From Flavobacteriales bacterium (GTDB lineage: Bacteria > Bacteroidota > Bacteroidia > Flavobacteriales_F > PHOS-HE28), in contig JADJTW010000012.1 of the NCBI GenBank assembly GCA_016710965.1, positions 22,900 to 86,899 of the forward strand: a stretch of 64,000 bases of DNA, given 5' to 3'. The position numbers were made by a program, and so were the translations under genes. Positions within the stretch are counted from its first letter, which is position 1; each line of letters opens with the position of its first letter. Below the pieces are notes generated by a model. It did no database searches. It had not been told where the DNA came from and saw only the letters and a list, made by a program, of their open reading frames with translations. Below are positions 10,799 to 20,184 of this stretch, piece after piece.

Positions 10799-11497
10799 AT
10801 GCGCGTTCGCCAACTCCTGCTCTTGAGCACTGTGGCTCCGCTCTTCCTCAGCTGCGGCACCGGCCTGCTCACACGTTATGTTGACGAGGGAACCATCGAG
10901 TATGCGCTGAGCTTCCCGGATTATGATCCGAACGGTCTGATGGTGGGCATGCTCCCCGAGTCGACTACGCTCTGGTTCACCTCCGACAAGCAGGTAGCCG
11001 AACTCAGTGCTGGCATGGGCATCTTCCGCACGTTCATGCAAGTGGACAACAGCGGCCAGGCCATGGACTACCACTTGAGCATGATGGGCAAGAAGATCGT
11101 GGCGCACCTGCAACCGCGCGACTTGGGCCTCTTCAATGAGGAGTACGGCAACCCGACGATCCTCTTCACCAACGATGTGGATACGATCGCAGGGTATCCC
11201 TGCAAGAAAGCCGTGGCCATCTTCGATAAGATGGCGCAACGCGAGATCGAGCTCTGGTACACCGACCGCATCCGTATAGAGAACCCCAATTGGTTCGGGC
11301 CATTCGCCGAAGTGCCCGGCGTGCTGATGCGCTACGAAATGGTACAGAACGGTGTGCGTATGCACCTGGATGCCACAACGGTAACCCCAGGCGATGTGGA
11401 TATGGCCAAGTTCGAGCCCAAGGACGAGTTCGAGAAGGTATCGGCGCCGGTGCTCCACCACGAGTTGGCCGAAGTGCTGGGGACGTTCTCGATGTAG
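10799..11497 (+). CDS. hypothetical lipoprotein
   Basis: This 232 aa protein has a lipoprotein signal peptide with the lipobox LFLSC at residues 15-19. The mature part starts with an IEYALSFPDYDPNGLM strand and is acidic and beta-rich, with recurrent Met and aromatic residues. I do not recognise a named family. It resembles small Bacteroidota outer-membrane or periplasmic lipoproteins of the DUF4412/GLPGLI type only in size and general style. It is divergent from arginase and stands alone; a family A repeat follows its stop codon. Confidence 0.75.
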   Translation: MRVRQLLLLSTVAPLFLSCGTGLLTRYVDEGTIEYALSFPDYDPNGLMVGMLPESTTLWFTSDKQVAELSAGMGIFRTFMQVDNSGQAMDYHLSMMGKKIVAHLQPRDLGLFNEEYGNPTILFTNDVDTIAGYPCKKAVAIFDKMAQREIELWYTDRIRIENPNWFGPFAEVPGVLMRYEMVQNGVRMHLDATTVTPGDVDMAKFEPKDEFEKVSAPVLHHELAEVLGTFSM

Positions 11498-11504
11498 GGG
11501 CCTA

Positions 11505-11580
11505 AGTTGTCAGTTGTCAGTTGTCGGGCTTCCGACATCCATGCATCTTGAGCCAGTTTGACAACTGACAACGAACAACT
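11505..11580. repeat. dispersed hairpin repeat, family A, intergenic copy
   Basis: The left arm contains AGTTGTCAGTTGTCAGTTGT (11505-11524) and the right arm TTTGACAACTGACAACGAAC (11557-11576). It can fold into a long stem between the lipoprotein gene and ftsK. It belongs to the same family as 7073-7134 and 23371-23448. Confidence 0.8.
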
Positions 11581-11672
11581 GCCCCCCATCAACCCCGGCC
11601 TGTTGATACTACCCTCCCCCCGCGCCCCGTTGCCCTAGCCAAGGGTTCGACCTTCGACGCATCGCCTCGCAC

Positions 11673-14267
11673 GTGCGGGCGAATCCCGTTTTCACCTTGG
11701 CCACCGAGAAACGCAACCGGCTTCGCGAAGAAGCCCCTGAGGAAGAAGCTGCGGCTTCCGAAGAACCTCGGAAACGCAAACCGCGTAAGGCTGCCGCGTC
11801 TGGCGAGAACCGCTGGGCGCGCATCAGTGCTTTCTTCACCGACGGACGCGTGCATCGCGTTCTGGGCCTGGTGCTCGTGCTAGCCTCCGCATTCCTGGTG
11901 GTGGCCTTCGCCAGCTTCCTCTTCACCTGGCGCGCCGATCAGGACCTCATGAGCCGCCCATGGACGGAGATCTTCAGTCCCGAAGTGGCCGTGGAGAACT
12001 GGTTGGGCAAGCTCGGCGCGCTCACCGCCCACCAGTTCATGCACACATGGTTCGGCCTTGCGGCTTTCGCCTTTCCCTTATGGAGCTTCCTCTTCGGCAT
12101 TCGCATCCTGTTGGGCACTTGGCTGCTGCCCACCCGTCGTACGATCGGCTGGACGGCCATGTCGATGCTTTGGCTACCTGCGCTCCTCGGGTACTTCTTC
12201 CGCGGCGAACTCAGCTTTCTCGGCGGCGGAGTCGGCATCGTGATGACCCGCCACCTCACCACCTTCCTCGGCAATTTCGGAGCGGGAGCCTTACTCGTAT
12301 TCAGCGCTGCGGCTTTCGCGGTCTACACGTTCGATCTTGGCTTCGGATGGGTACATGCAATCCTCGGGAAGTCGAAGAAGGATGAACCCGTCGTAGCTGA
12401 AGAACCGCTTGCAGAGGACGGCTGGACCAAGCCAGGCGTTCGCATGAAGGAGCCGATCGTGGAATTCCCGACGGGTGCTGTGAGCGAGGAACCTATTGCT
12501 GAACAAGGACCCGCTTCAGAGGATATCGCTGAGAAGAAGGAGGAGGAAGACGTGGAGGTGTCACCCGAGCTCGAGTTGGAGACCACCCCGATGGAAGTGG
12601 TGGAACCCGTGCTCTCTCCAGTCATGAGCAGCGCCGAAGACCTCAACGGCGACCTCAACGGCATGAGCGTGATCGCCAACACCGAGGAGAAGTTCCTCAG
12701 CGAAGATCAGATCGAAGCCAAGCTCCAGGAGTTCGGAGAGTATGATCCCAAGCTGGACCTCAGCAGCTACGAGCCGCCGCCGATCGACCTGCTGATCGAT
12801 CACGGCAGCGGTGAGATCACCGTGACCAAGGAGGAGTTGGAGATGAACAAGGACCGCATCGTGGAGACGCTCGGTCACTACAACATCGGCATCGACAAGA
12901 TCAAGGCGACGATCGGGCCGACGGTCACGCTGTACGAGATCATCCCGCAGGCGGGCGTGCGCATCAGCAAGATCAAGAACCTGGAGGACGACATCGCGCT
13001 GAGCCTCGCCGCGCTGGGCATCCGCATCATCGCGCCGATCCCCGGCAAGGGCACCATCGGCATCGAAGTGCCGAACAGCAAGCCGCAGGTGGTGGGCATG
13101 CGCGCGGTCATCGCCAGCGAGAAGTTCCAGAACAGCACGGCGGACCTGCCCATCGTGCTGGGCAAGACCATCAGCAACGAAACCTTCGTCACCGACCTCG
13201 CCAAGATGCCGCACCTGCTGATGGCGGGAGCCACCGGCCAAGGAAAATCGGTTGGCTTGAACGCGATCCTGGTGTCGCTGCTCTACAAGAAGCACCCGAG
13301 CCAGATCAAGTTCGTGTTGGTGGACCCGAAGAAGGTGGAGCTCACCTTGTTCAACAAGATCGAGCGCCACTTCCTCGCCAAGCTCCCCGGCGACAGCGAT
13401 GCCATCATCACCGATACCAAGAAGGTGGTGGCCACCTTGAACAGCTTGTGCATCGAGATGGACGAGCGCTACGAGCTGCTGAAGGATGCGCAGGTGCGCA
13501 ACATCAAGGAGTACAACGCCAAGTTCATCAGCCGCCGCCTGAACCCGGAGAACGGCCACCGCTACCTCCCCTACATCATCCTGGTGGTGGACGAGTTCGC
13601 CGACCTGATCATGACGGCCGGTCGCGAAGTGGAAACACCGATCGCACGCCTTGCACAGCTCGCGCGCGCCATCGGCATCCACCTCATCATCGCCACGCAG
13701 CGCCCGAGCGTCAACATCATCACCGGTACCATCAAGGCCAACTTCCCGGCGCGTATCGCCTTCCGCGTAACGAGCAAGATCGACAGCCGCACCATCCTCG
13801 ATACCGGCGGTGCCGACCAGCTGATCGGTCGCGGCGACATGCTGCTGAGCACCGGCAACGAACTGATCCGCATCCAGTGCGCCTTCGTGGATACGCCGGA
13901 GGTGGACCGCATCACCGAGTTCATCGGCAACCAACGCGGCTACCCCGAAGCCCTGCTCCTGCCCGAGCCGCCCATGGAGGAAGGCGAAGGCGGCGGCGAC
14001 CTGGACGACGGCGACCGCGACAGCATGTTCGAGGAGGCCGCCCGCCTGGTGGTGCAAACGCAGCAAGGCAGCACCTCGCTCATCCAGCGCAAGCTCAAGC
14101 TCGGTTACAACCGCGCGGGCCGCATCGTGGACCAACTGGAAGCCGCCGGCATCCTCGGTGGTTTCGAAGGCAGCAAGGCGCGACGGGTGATGATCTCCAA
14201 CGAGGCAGCGCTTGCAGCGCACTTGAACAGTGGTGTGGCGACGGGGCCGGGGGTTGGGGGATTCTGA
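11673..14267 (+). CDS. ftsK: DNA translocase FtsK
   Basis: This septum-anchored ATPase pumps chromosome ends during division and activates XerCD recombination. The 864 aa protein has a basic N-terminus, four transmembrane helices (about residues 65-230), an acidic Glu/Pro-rich linker, the alpha/beta motor with Walker A GATGQGKSVGLNAI near 520 and Walker B VVDEFADLIM near 635, and a C-terminal winged-helix gamma domain (QRKLKLGYNRAGRIVDQLE) that reads KOPS-type sites. The start is uncertain: GTG 11673 is used, and TTG 11697 is an alternative. A terminator hairpin lies 60 bases after the stop. Confidence 0.95.
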   Translation: MRANPVFTLATEKRNRLREEAPEEEAAASEEPRKRKPRKAAASGENRWARISAFFTDGRVHRVLGLVLVLASAFLVVAFASFLFTWRADQDLMSRPWTEIFSPEVAVENWLGKLGALTAHQFMHTWFGLAAFAFPLWSFLFGIRILLGTWLLPTRRTIGWTAMSMLWLPALLGYFFRGELSFLGGGVGIVMTRHLTTFLGNFGAGALLVFSAAAFAVYTFDLGFGWVHAILGKSKKDEPVVAEEPLAEDGWTKPGVRMKEPIVEFPTGAVSEEPIAEQGPASEDIAEKKEEEDVEVSPELELETTPMEVVEPVLSPVMSSAEDLNGDLNGMSVIANTEEKFLSEDQIEAKLQEFGEYDPKLDLSSYEPPPIDLLIDHGSGEITVTKEELEMNKDRIVETLGHYNIGIDKIKATIGPTVTLYEIIPQAGVRISKIKNLEDDIALSLAALGIRIIAPIPGKGTIGIEVPNSKPQVVGMRAVIASEKFQNSTADLPIVLGKTISNETFVTDLAKMPHLLMAGATGQGKSVGLNAILVSLLYKKHPSQIKFVLVDPKKVELTLFNKIERHFLAKLPGDSDAIITDTKKVVATLNSLCIEMDERYELLKDAQVRNIKEYNAKFISRRLNPENGHRYLPYIILVVDEFADLIMTAGREVETPIARLAQLARAIGIHLIIATQRPSVNIITGTIKANFPARIAFRVTSKIDSRTILDTGGADQLIGRGDMLLSTGNELIRIQCAFVDTPEVDRITEFIGNQRGYPEALLLPEPPMEEGEGGGDLDDGDRDSMFEEAARLVVQTQQGSTSLIQRKLKLGYNRAGRIVDQLEAAGILGGFEGSKARRVMISNEAALAAHLNSGVATGPGVGGF

Positions 14268-14326
14268 TCTTCGTGTTGGTTGCAGGGTTCCGGAATACGG
14301 GAGGCCCGGCTCCATCTGAGCTTTCG

Positions 14327-14352
14327 AAAGCCCGGCGATGGTCCGGGCTTTT
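14327..14352 (+). terminator. rho-independent terminator after ftsK
   Basis: The hairpin AAAGCCCGG / CCGGGCTTT with loop CGATGGT is followed by TT, 60 bases after the ftsK stop codon. It is a short, GC-rich, nearly perfect stem of typical terminator size. Confidence 0.75.
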
Positions 14353-14486
14353 GGTGTTGGGAGGAACGGATTGTGATCCCGTGCTTGCAGGAACCGCACT
14401 TGCCGGTACTCGCATAAAGACGAGGCCTGGTGTACGGCCTTCAAAAGCCTTGAATCCCCCGCAGGACAAGGGCTATAGAAGCACAA

Positions 14487-14511
14487 GGGGTATCACAAAT
14501 TGTGATACCCC
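14487..14511. repeat. perfect 25-base palindrome (GTATCAC type), copy 1
   Basis: The arms GGGGTATCACAA and TTGTGATACCCC flank a single central A. The core ATCACAA-A-TTGTGAT resembles a helix-turn-helix regulator site but could equally form a stem. A second version lies 24 bases further on. Confidence 0.7.
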
Positions 14512-14534
14512 CTGCCGTTGCTGGGTTTGCGGAT

Positions 14535-14555
14535 GGTATCACGAGCTGTGATACC
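14535..14555. repeat. GTATCAC palindrome, copy 2
   Basis: The arms GGTATCAC and GTGATACC are separated by GAGCT. The arm sequence is identical to the core of the palindrome at 14487-14511. Confidence 0.65.
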
Positions 14556-14582
14556 AACGCGAACAAAATCACTCCGCGCCGC

Positions 14583-14633
14583 ACGTCACTCCGGGCAAGT
14601 GAGGCTCTGCGAACGCGACCGGAGTCTCACGAA
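14583..14633. repeat. dispersed hairpin repeat, family B, copy 2
   Basis: It shares the block CACGTCACTCCGGGCAAG...CTCTGCGAACGCGACCGGAGT with the perfect copy at 8650-8710, with a handful of substitutions. The stem here is shorter (CTCCGG/CCGGAG). Confidence 0.7.
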
Positions 14634-14809
14634 TGCGAAGTGCCTAGGCGACAGGGGGCTTTTCAGACGACCCTGCTGGACTGAAGGACTCACCGATACC
14701 ATGCTTGATCGAGCCGTTCCTCAAAAGTCTCCACTTACGTGCAGACAGATATCCTTTCCATTCGATATTTACCGTTGCGGCGAAGAGGGCAACCAAAATC
14801 AATACACCC

Positions 14810-16427
14810 ATGACTATTCGTATTGGACCTCCTCTCCTCGTGATCCTATTGGCACCAGATGTTCCGATCTGGGCCCAGCAACCTCAACTATTGCTCGATA
14901 TCAACTCAGGCTCATCGAGCTCTTCGCCATCGCGCTTTGTCGATGTGAGCGGCTCCATCCTTTTCCGGGCAAGCACACCCGCTACTGGCTCCGAACTGTG
15001 GCGCACTGATGGTACACCTGGAGGTACGCAACTCGTGAAGGATATCAGGCCCGGTCCCCTACAATCTTCTTTGAGTTGGCTTACCGCTATCGACGGGACT
15101 TTGTACTTCAGCGCTGACGACGGCATGCATGGCGATGAGCTTTGGAAGAGTGATGGATCCGAGGCAGGCACTTCGATGATCAAGAATATCAACCCAGTGT
15201 CCAACAATTCGTTGTATCCCGGACAGCCAACCGGGCTCGATGGTTTCGTGTATTTCACAGCCGGCGAACCTGATACCGGAGACGAACTCTGGCGAACGGA
15301 TGGCACCGAGACCGGAACGACATTGGTGAAAGACATCTACCCCGGAGGCGCAAGCAGCGACGTCAGCCAGATGATCGCAGTGAATGGACAACTTCTGTTC
15401 TGGGCAGTAGCTGACACGAATGGCTGGGCCCTGTGGCGAAGCGATGGCACAGAAGAGGGTACAGTGCTGGTCAAGGATATTGGGCCAGAAAGCACTCCAA
15501 CAGTTCTGCAAGAATTCTACGAGGTCGACGGCATTGCGTATTTCTCCGGTACCGATACCATCCACGGGGGTGAACTCTGGCGAACCGATGGCACCGAGGC
15601 GGGGACATGGATGGTGAAGGACATTCGACCAGGTATGGAGGGCTCGTGGATCGCTGAAATGCGCGTGCTCGACGGTGGCGTGATCTTCAGCGCACTCACA
15701 GATGAGCAGGGACGGGAACTTTGGATGAGTGACGGAACCCTTGAAGGGACCTACCTCGTCACGGATCTCAATCCTGGACCTGAAGATGGAACTATGGGGC
15801 TTTCTAACCCAGTCGTGGTCGGTGACTGGCTCTTCTTCGTCGGGAACGATGGCACTCTCCAGCCTCCCATTGGGATTTACAAGTCCGATGGCATAGAAAC
15901 CTATCTCCTAACAGACCAGTTGGGCGGAATTGGCAGTCTCTCATACGGTTGCGAGGGAGTCTTCTTCGATGGTCATGATGGTATTCATGGTTGGGAGCTT
16001 TGGTACAGCAATGGCACGTCTTCCGGAACGTACATGGTCCATGACATCAACACGGGCTCATCGGATAGCCACCCCAATGACATTGTTGACGTTGGCGACA
16101 GGATTTTCTTCAGTGCGACTACAAGCCAACCCGGAGCAGAGTTGTGGGTCTGTCCATGCGCCGCCGTGGGTATCGCAGAACCAATGGCAGACAAAAGTCT
16201 GATGATCGCGCCCGTACCAACGAGCGGTTCGGTACGCATTGCATTGCCTGGAAACGGATGGGGCTTGGCAACTTGCCTTCATCGATGTACAGGGACGTAC
16301 CGTACACCTCATTCCGGGAGCTACCGGCAGCATACTGCTCGACACGAAAGACTGGCGGACCGGGGTCTATGAACTGCTGGCGCGCAACAAGGAGAACCAG
16401 TTGAGAGGAAGAATGGTGGTGCAGTAG
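14810..16427 (+). CDS. ELWxxDGT-repeat surface protein with T9SS type A sorting domain, frameshifted near the C-terminus
   Basis: The start is ATG 14810 (MTIRIGPPLLVILLAP), which gives a signal peptide cut near WAQQ. The body is a series of about eight copies of a beta-propeller-like module with the hallmarks ELWRTDGTxxGT and VKDIxPG. The first frame loses the protein near 16257 and stops at 16372. Removing one base around 16257-16264 (GGATGGGGCTTGG) continues as AWQLAFIDVQGRTVHLIPG...GVYELLARN...RMVVQ to 16427, a textbook T9SS type A domain (restored length about 538 aa). As written, the protein would lose its sorting signal and could not be exported by T9SS. The ligand or role of the propeller is unknown. 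Confidence 0.8.
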
Positions 16428-16513
16428 TCGCTTGGCGATTGCGGCTCGCAATGCTGTGAATAACTGATTGCTTGTCCTTCCTCCAGCACCGGGTAGTTTC
16501 GCGGTCCCCCGCG

Positions 16514-19500
16514 ATGAAGTTCTCCCACCTCCACGTCCACACCCAGTTCTCGCTGTTGGATGGCGCCGCCGCCATTCCTGCTCTCTACAAGAAGGCCGCT
16601 GCCGATGGCCAACCCGCATTGGCGATCACCGATCATGGCAACATGTTCGGTGTGTTCAAGTTCGTGGCGGAGGCGGGCAAGCACAAGAACGAGGACGGCA
16701 CGCCGAAGGTGAAGCCCATCGTCGGCTGCGAGTTCTACCTGGTGGTGGATCGCACACGCAAGACCTTCACGCGCGACGACAAGGACCAGCGTGTACACCA
16801 GTTGCTGCTGGCGAAGAACGCCACGGGCTACAAGAACCTGAGCAAGCTCTGCTCGCTCGGCTACACAGAGGGCTTTTATAGCAAGTACCCGCGGATCGAC
16901 AAGGAGCTCGTTGAGAAGTACAAGGAGGGACTGATCGCGACGACCTGCTGCCTGGGTGCCAGCGTGCCGCGCACCATCATGCGCAAGGGCGAAGCCGCCG
17001 GAGAAGTGGAGTTCAAGTGGTGGCTGGAGCAATTCGGCGAGGACTACTACATCGAGCTGCAGCGCCACGGCATCCCCGAGCAGGACCAGGTGAACGCCGT
17101 TCTGGTGCAGTGGGCGGCGAAGTACAATGTGCCCATCATCGCCAGCAACGACAGCCACTACGTCGATCAGCAGGACGCCAATGCGCACGACATCCTGTTG
17201 TGCATCAACACCGGCGAGAAGCAGAGCACGCCCAAGGCCGACGACGGCGACGAGGAAGGATCGCAGAAGGGCAAGCGCTTCGCCTTCCCGAACGACGAGT
17301 TCTTCTTCAAGACCACCACGCAGATGGCGAAGGTGTTCAGCGACCTGCCCGAGGCGCTGGACAACACCAACCTCATCGTCGACAAGATCGAACCGCTGAA
17401 GCTGAAGAAGGACATCCTCCTTCCCAACTTCCAGATCCCCGATGGCTTCGCGGACCAGGACGAGTATTTGAAGCACCTGACGTACGAGGGAGCAGTGAAG
17501 CGATACCTGGGCAAGGGAAGTGAAGGAGGTAGTGGAGGCGAGCTGGGCCTCACCGGTGGCATCGAATCACTCGGCCCCAAGATCAAGGAGCGCATCGACT
17601 TCGAGCTGTTCACCATCAAGACGATGGGCTTCAGCGGCTACTTCCTCATCACGCAGGACTTCATCAACCACGGCCGCGACATCGGCGTGTTGATCGGTCC
17701 CGGTCGTGGCAGCGCAGCCGGAAGCGTGGTGGCCTATTGCACGGGCATCACCAACATCGACCCGATCAAGTACGATCTGCTCTTCGAGCGATTCCTGAAT
17801 CCGGACCGCAAGAGCATGCCCGATATCGACACCGACTTCGACGACGAAGGGCGCCAGAAGGTGATCGACTACGTGGTGCAGAAGTACGGCCAGAACCAGG
17901 TGGCGCAGATCATCACCTACGGCGGCATGGCGGCGAAGAGCAGCATCCGCGATGTGGCGCGCGTGATGGACCTGCCGCTGAGCGAGGCCGATCGTTTGGC
18001 GAAGCTGGTGCCGGAACGTCCGGGCATCGAGCTGGGTCGCGTGCTGCATGCACCGCTCGAAGGCGCGGACAGCTTGAAGGCACGCGAGGGCTTCGGAGCC
18101 GATGAGATCGCCAGCGTGAAGCAGTTGCGCGAGATCCTCGAGAGCGGCGAGCTCACCGCCGACGTGCTGCGCGAAGCGGAGAAGGTGGAAGGCAGTGTGC
18201 GCGGCACGGGCGTCCATGCGGCGGGGATCATCATCGCGCCCAGCGACTTGACGGAGATCATCCCGGTGTGCGTCTCGAAGGAATCGACACTGCTGCTGAC
18301 GCAGTACGATGGCAAGGTGATCGAGGACGCGGGTGTGATCAAGATGGACTTCCTCGGGCTGAAGACGCTCACCATCATCCGCGATGCGCTGCGCCTGATC
18401 GACCAGAACCACGGTATCGAGATCAAGATCGACGAGATCGACTTGAACGACTCGAAGACCTACGCGCTTTACCAGCGTGCGGAGACCAACGGCACCTTCC
18501 AGTTCGAAAGTCCGGGTATGCAGAAGTACCTGCGTGAACTGAAGGCGGATCAATTCGGCGACCTCATCGCCATGAACGCGCTGTACCGGCCGGGTCCGCT
18601 GGAATACATCCCCAGCTTCATCAAACGCAAGCACGGGCAGGAGAAGATCAGCTACGACCTGCCCGAGATGGAGGAGTTGCTCAAGGAGACCTACGGCATC
18701 ACGGTCTATCAGGAGCAGGTGATGCTGCTCTCGCAGAAGCTCGCTGGCTTCAGCAAAGGCGATGCGGACGTGCTGCGCAAGGCGATGGGCAAGAAGGACC
18801 GCGCCACGCTCGATAAGATGAAGGGCCAGTTCCTCACGGGCACCGCGGCCAAGGGGCTCGATGAGAAGGTCTGCGAGAAAGTGTGGAAGGATTGGGAGGC
18901 CTTCGCGCAATACGCCTTCAACAAATCGCACAGCACCTGCTACGCCTTCGTCGCCTACCAGACCGCATGGCTCAAGGCCAACTACGGTCCCGAGTTCATG
19001 GCGGCGGTGCTCACGCATTCGCAGAGCCAGATCGACAAGGTCACCTTCTTCATGGAGGAATGCCGTCGCATGGGCATCAAGGTGCTCGGCCCCGATGTGA
19101 ACGAGAGCCAGTTCCAATTCAGCGTGAACAAGAAAGGTCACATCCGTTTCGGCCTTGGCGCGGTGAAGGGCGTTGGCGAGAACGCGGTGGCCGCGATAGT
19201 GAAAGCGCGGGAGGAGGGCGGTGCCTTCAAGACCATCTTCGACTTCATGCGCCGCGTCGATCTGCGTGCCGCGAACAAGAAGGCGATGGAGAGCCTCGCT
19301 TATGCCGGTGCCTTCGATTCACTGAAGGTGATGCGTGCGGTCTTCTTCCACGGGAACAGCGAAGGCAAGCCCACGTGGATGGAGAGCATCATGCGCTACG
19401 GGCAGCAGTTCCAGGACCAGCAGGACAGCAGCCAGGTGAACATGTTCGGCGAGGCAGGCACCGAGAGCGGCGCGCCGGAACCTTCGCTGCCTTTGATAGA

Positions 19501-20161
19501 AGGCTGGAGCGCGCTGGAGCAACTGCACTTCGAAAAGGAAGTCATCGGCTTCTACCTCAGCGGGCATCCCCTGGACGACCACAGGCTGGAGATCAAGCAC
19601 CTCTGCCACCACAACCTCTCACAGCTCACCGATCTGAAGGCGCTCGAAGGCCGCGACGTGAGCTTCGCCGGGATCGTCACGAAGGCGGAGCACCGCATCG
19701 CCAAGAGCGGCAAGCCCTTCGGCACGCTCAGTTTGGAGGACCATTTCGGCTCGCATGACTTCATGCTCTTCAGCGAGGACTACATGCGCTTCAAGCTCTA
19801 TCTGCAGCAGGGTGCCCTGCTCTTCGTGAAGGGCCGCGCCATGGCCCGCACCTGGGGGCGCGACGAAGGGCAGATGGAATTCAAGATCACGAGCATGGAA
19901 CTGCTGGGCGATGTGCGGGAGAAGTACATGAACAAGCTCACGCTCAAGGTGGAGTCGGAACGGGTGACAGACGAACTGATCCATGACCTTGGACTGCTGA
20001 TCAAGGCGAACCCGGGCAAGTGCAAGGTGAACCTCACCTTGGTGAGCCAAGCCGAGAACATGGCCGTGGACCTGCCCAGCAAGAGCCTTAGCGTGGGGAT
20101 CACCGAGGAACTCGTTTCGGCACTGGATGGGATGGCCGATATCAGCTATGTCCTGAATTGA
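16514..20161 (+). CDS. dnaE: DNA polymerase III subunit alpha
   Basis: This is the replicative polymerase catalytic subunit, 1215 aa. The N-terminal PHP domain begins HLHVHTQFSLLDG; the polymerase palm carries the catalytic aspartates in PDIDTDFDD (about residue 436); a helix-hairpin-helix region and a C-terminal OB-fold (SFAGIVTKAEHRIAKSGKPF) follow. ATG 16514 is preferred because the family starts directly with MKFSHLHVHT; the frame extends 14 codons upstream without resemblance. Length and domain order are those of DnaE1. It is a single gene transcribed after the ELWxxDGT gene. Confidence 0.96.
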   Translation: MKFSHLHVHTQFSLLDGAAAIPALYKKAAADGQPALAITDHGNMFGVFKFVAEAGKHKNEDGTPKVKPIVGCEFYLVVDRTRKTFTRDDKDQRVHQLLLAKNATGYKNLSKLCSLGYTEGFYSKYPRIDKELVEKYKEGLIATTCCLGASVPRTIMRKGEAAGEVEFKWWLEQFGEDYYIELQRHGIPEQDQVNAVLVQWAAKYNVPIIASNDSHYVDQQDANAHDILLCINTGEKQSTPKADDGDEEGSQKGKRFAFPNDEFFFKTTTQMAKVFSDLPEALDNTNLIVDKIEPLKLKKDILLPNFQIPDGFADQDEYLKHLTYEGAVKRYLGKGSEGGSGGELGLTGGIESLGPKIKERIDFELFTIKTMGFSGYFLITQDFINHGRDIGVLIGPGRGSAAGSVVAYCTGITNIDPIKYDLLFERFLNPDRKSMPDIDTDFDDEGRQKVIDYVVQKYGQNQVAQIITYGGMAAKSSIRDVARVMDLPLSEADRLAKLVPERPGIELGRVLHAPLEGADSLKAREGFGADEIASVKQLREILESGELTADVLREAEKVEGSVRGTGVHAAGIIIAPSDLTEIIPVCVSKESTLLLTQYDGKVIEDAGVIKMDFLGLKTLTIIRDALRLIDQNHGIEIKIDEIDLNDSKTYALYQRAETNGTFQFESPGMQKYLRELKADQFGDLIAMNALYRPGPLEYIPSFIKRKHGQEKISYDLPEMEELLKETYGITVYQEQVMLLSQKLAGFSKGDADVLRKAMGKKDRATLDKMKGQFLTGTAAKGLDEKVCEKVWKDWEAFAQYAFNKSHSTCYAFVAYQTAWLKANYGPEFMAAVLTHSQSQIDKVTFFMEECRRMGIKVLGPDVNESQFQFSVNKKGHIRFGLGAVKGVGENAVAAIVKAREEGGAFKTIFDFMRRVDLRAANKKAMESLAYAGAFDSLKVMRAVFFHGNSEGKPTWMESIMRYGQQFQDQQDSSQVNMFGEAGTESGAPEPSLPLIEGWSALEQLHFEKEVIGFYLSGHPLDDHRLEIKHLCHHNLSQLTDLKALEGRDVSFAGIVTKAEHRIAKSGKPFGTLSLEDHFGSHDFMLFSEDYMRFKLYLQQGALLFVKGRAMARTWGRDEGQMEFKITSMELLGDVREKYMNKLTLKVESERVTDELIHDLGLLIKANPGKCKVNLTLVSQAENMAVDLPSKSLSVGITEELVSALDGMADISYVLN

Positions 20162-20184
20162 GCCTCGTCAATCATCTGAAGCGG

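Larger units (their letters stand above)
14268..14809. other. 542-base intergenic region between ftsK and the ELWxxDGT gene
   Basis: It holds the ftsK terminator, two GTATCAC palindromes and a family B repeat, each listed separately. I see no convincing protein or tRNA gene here. The open frame just upstream of 14810 does not resemble protein sequence. Confidence 0.6.

Noticed and set aside
12561..14486. Antisense open frame of 641 codons opposite ftsK
   Set aside because: A shadow caused by high GC in the third codon position; the translation is composed of LV/HQR runs and ftsK on the other strand has all motifs.
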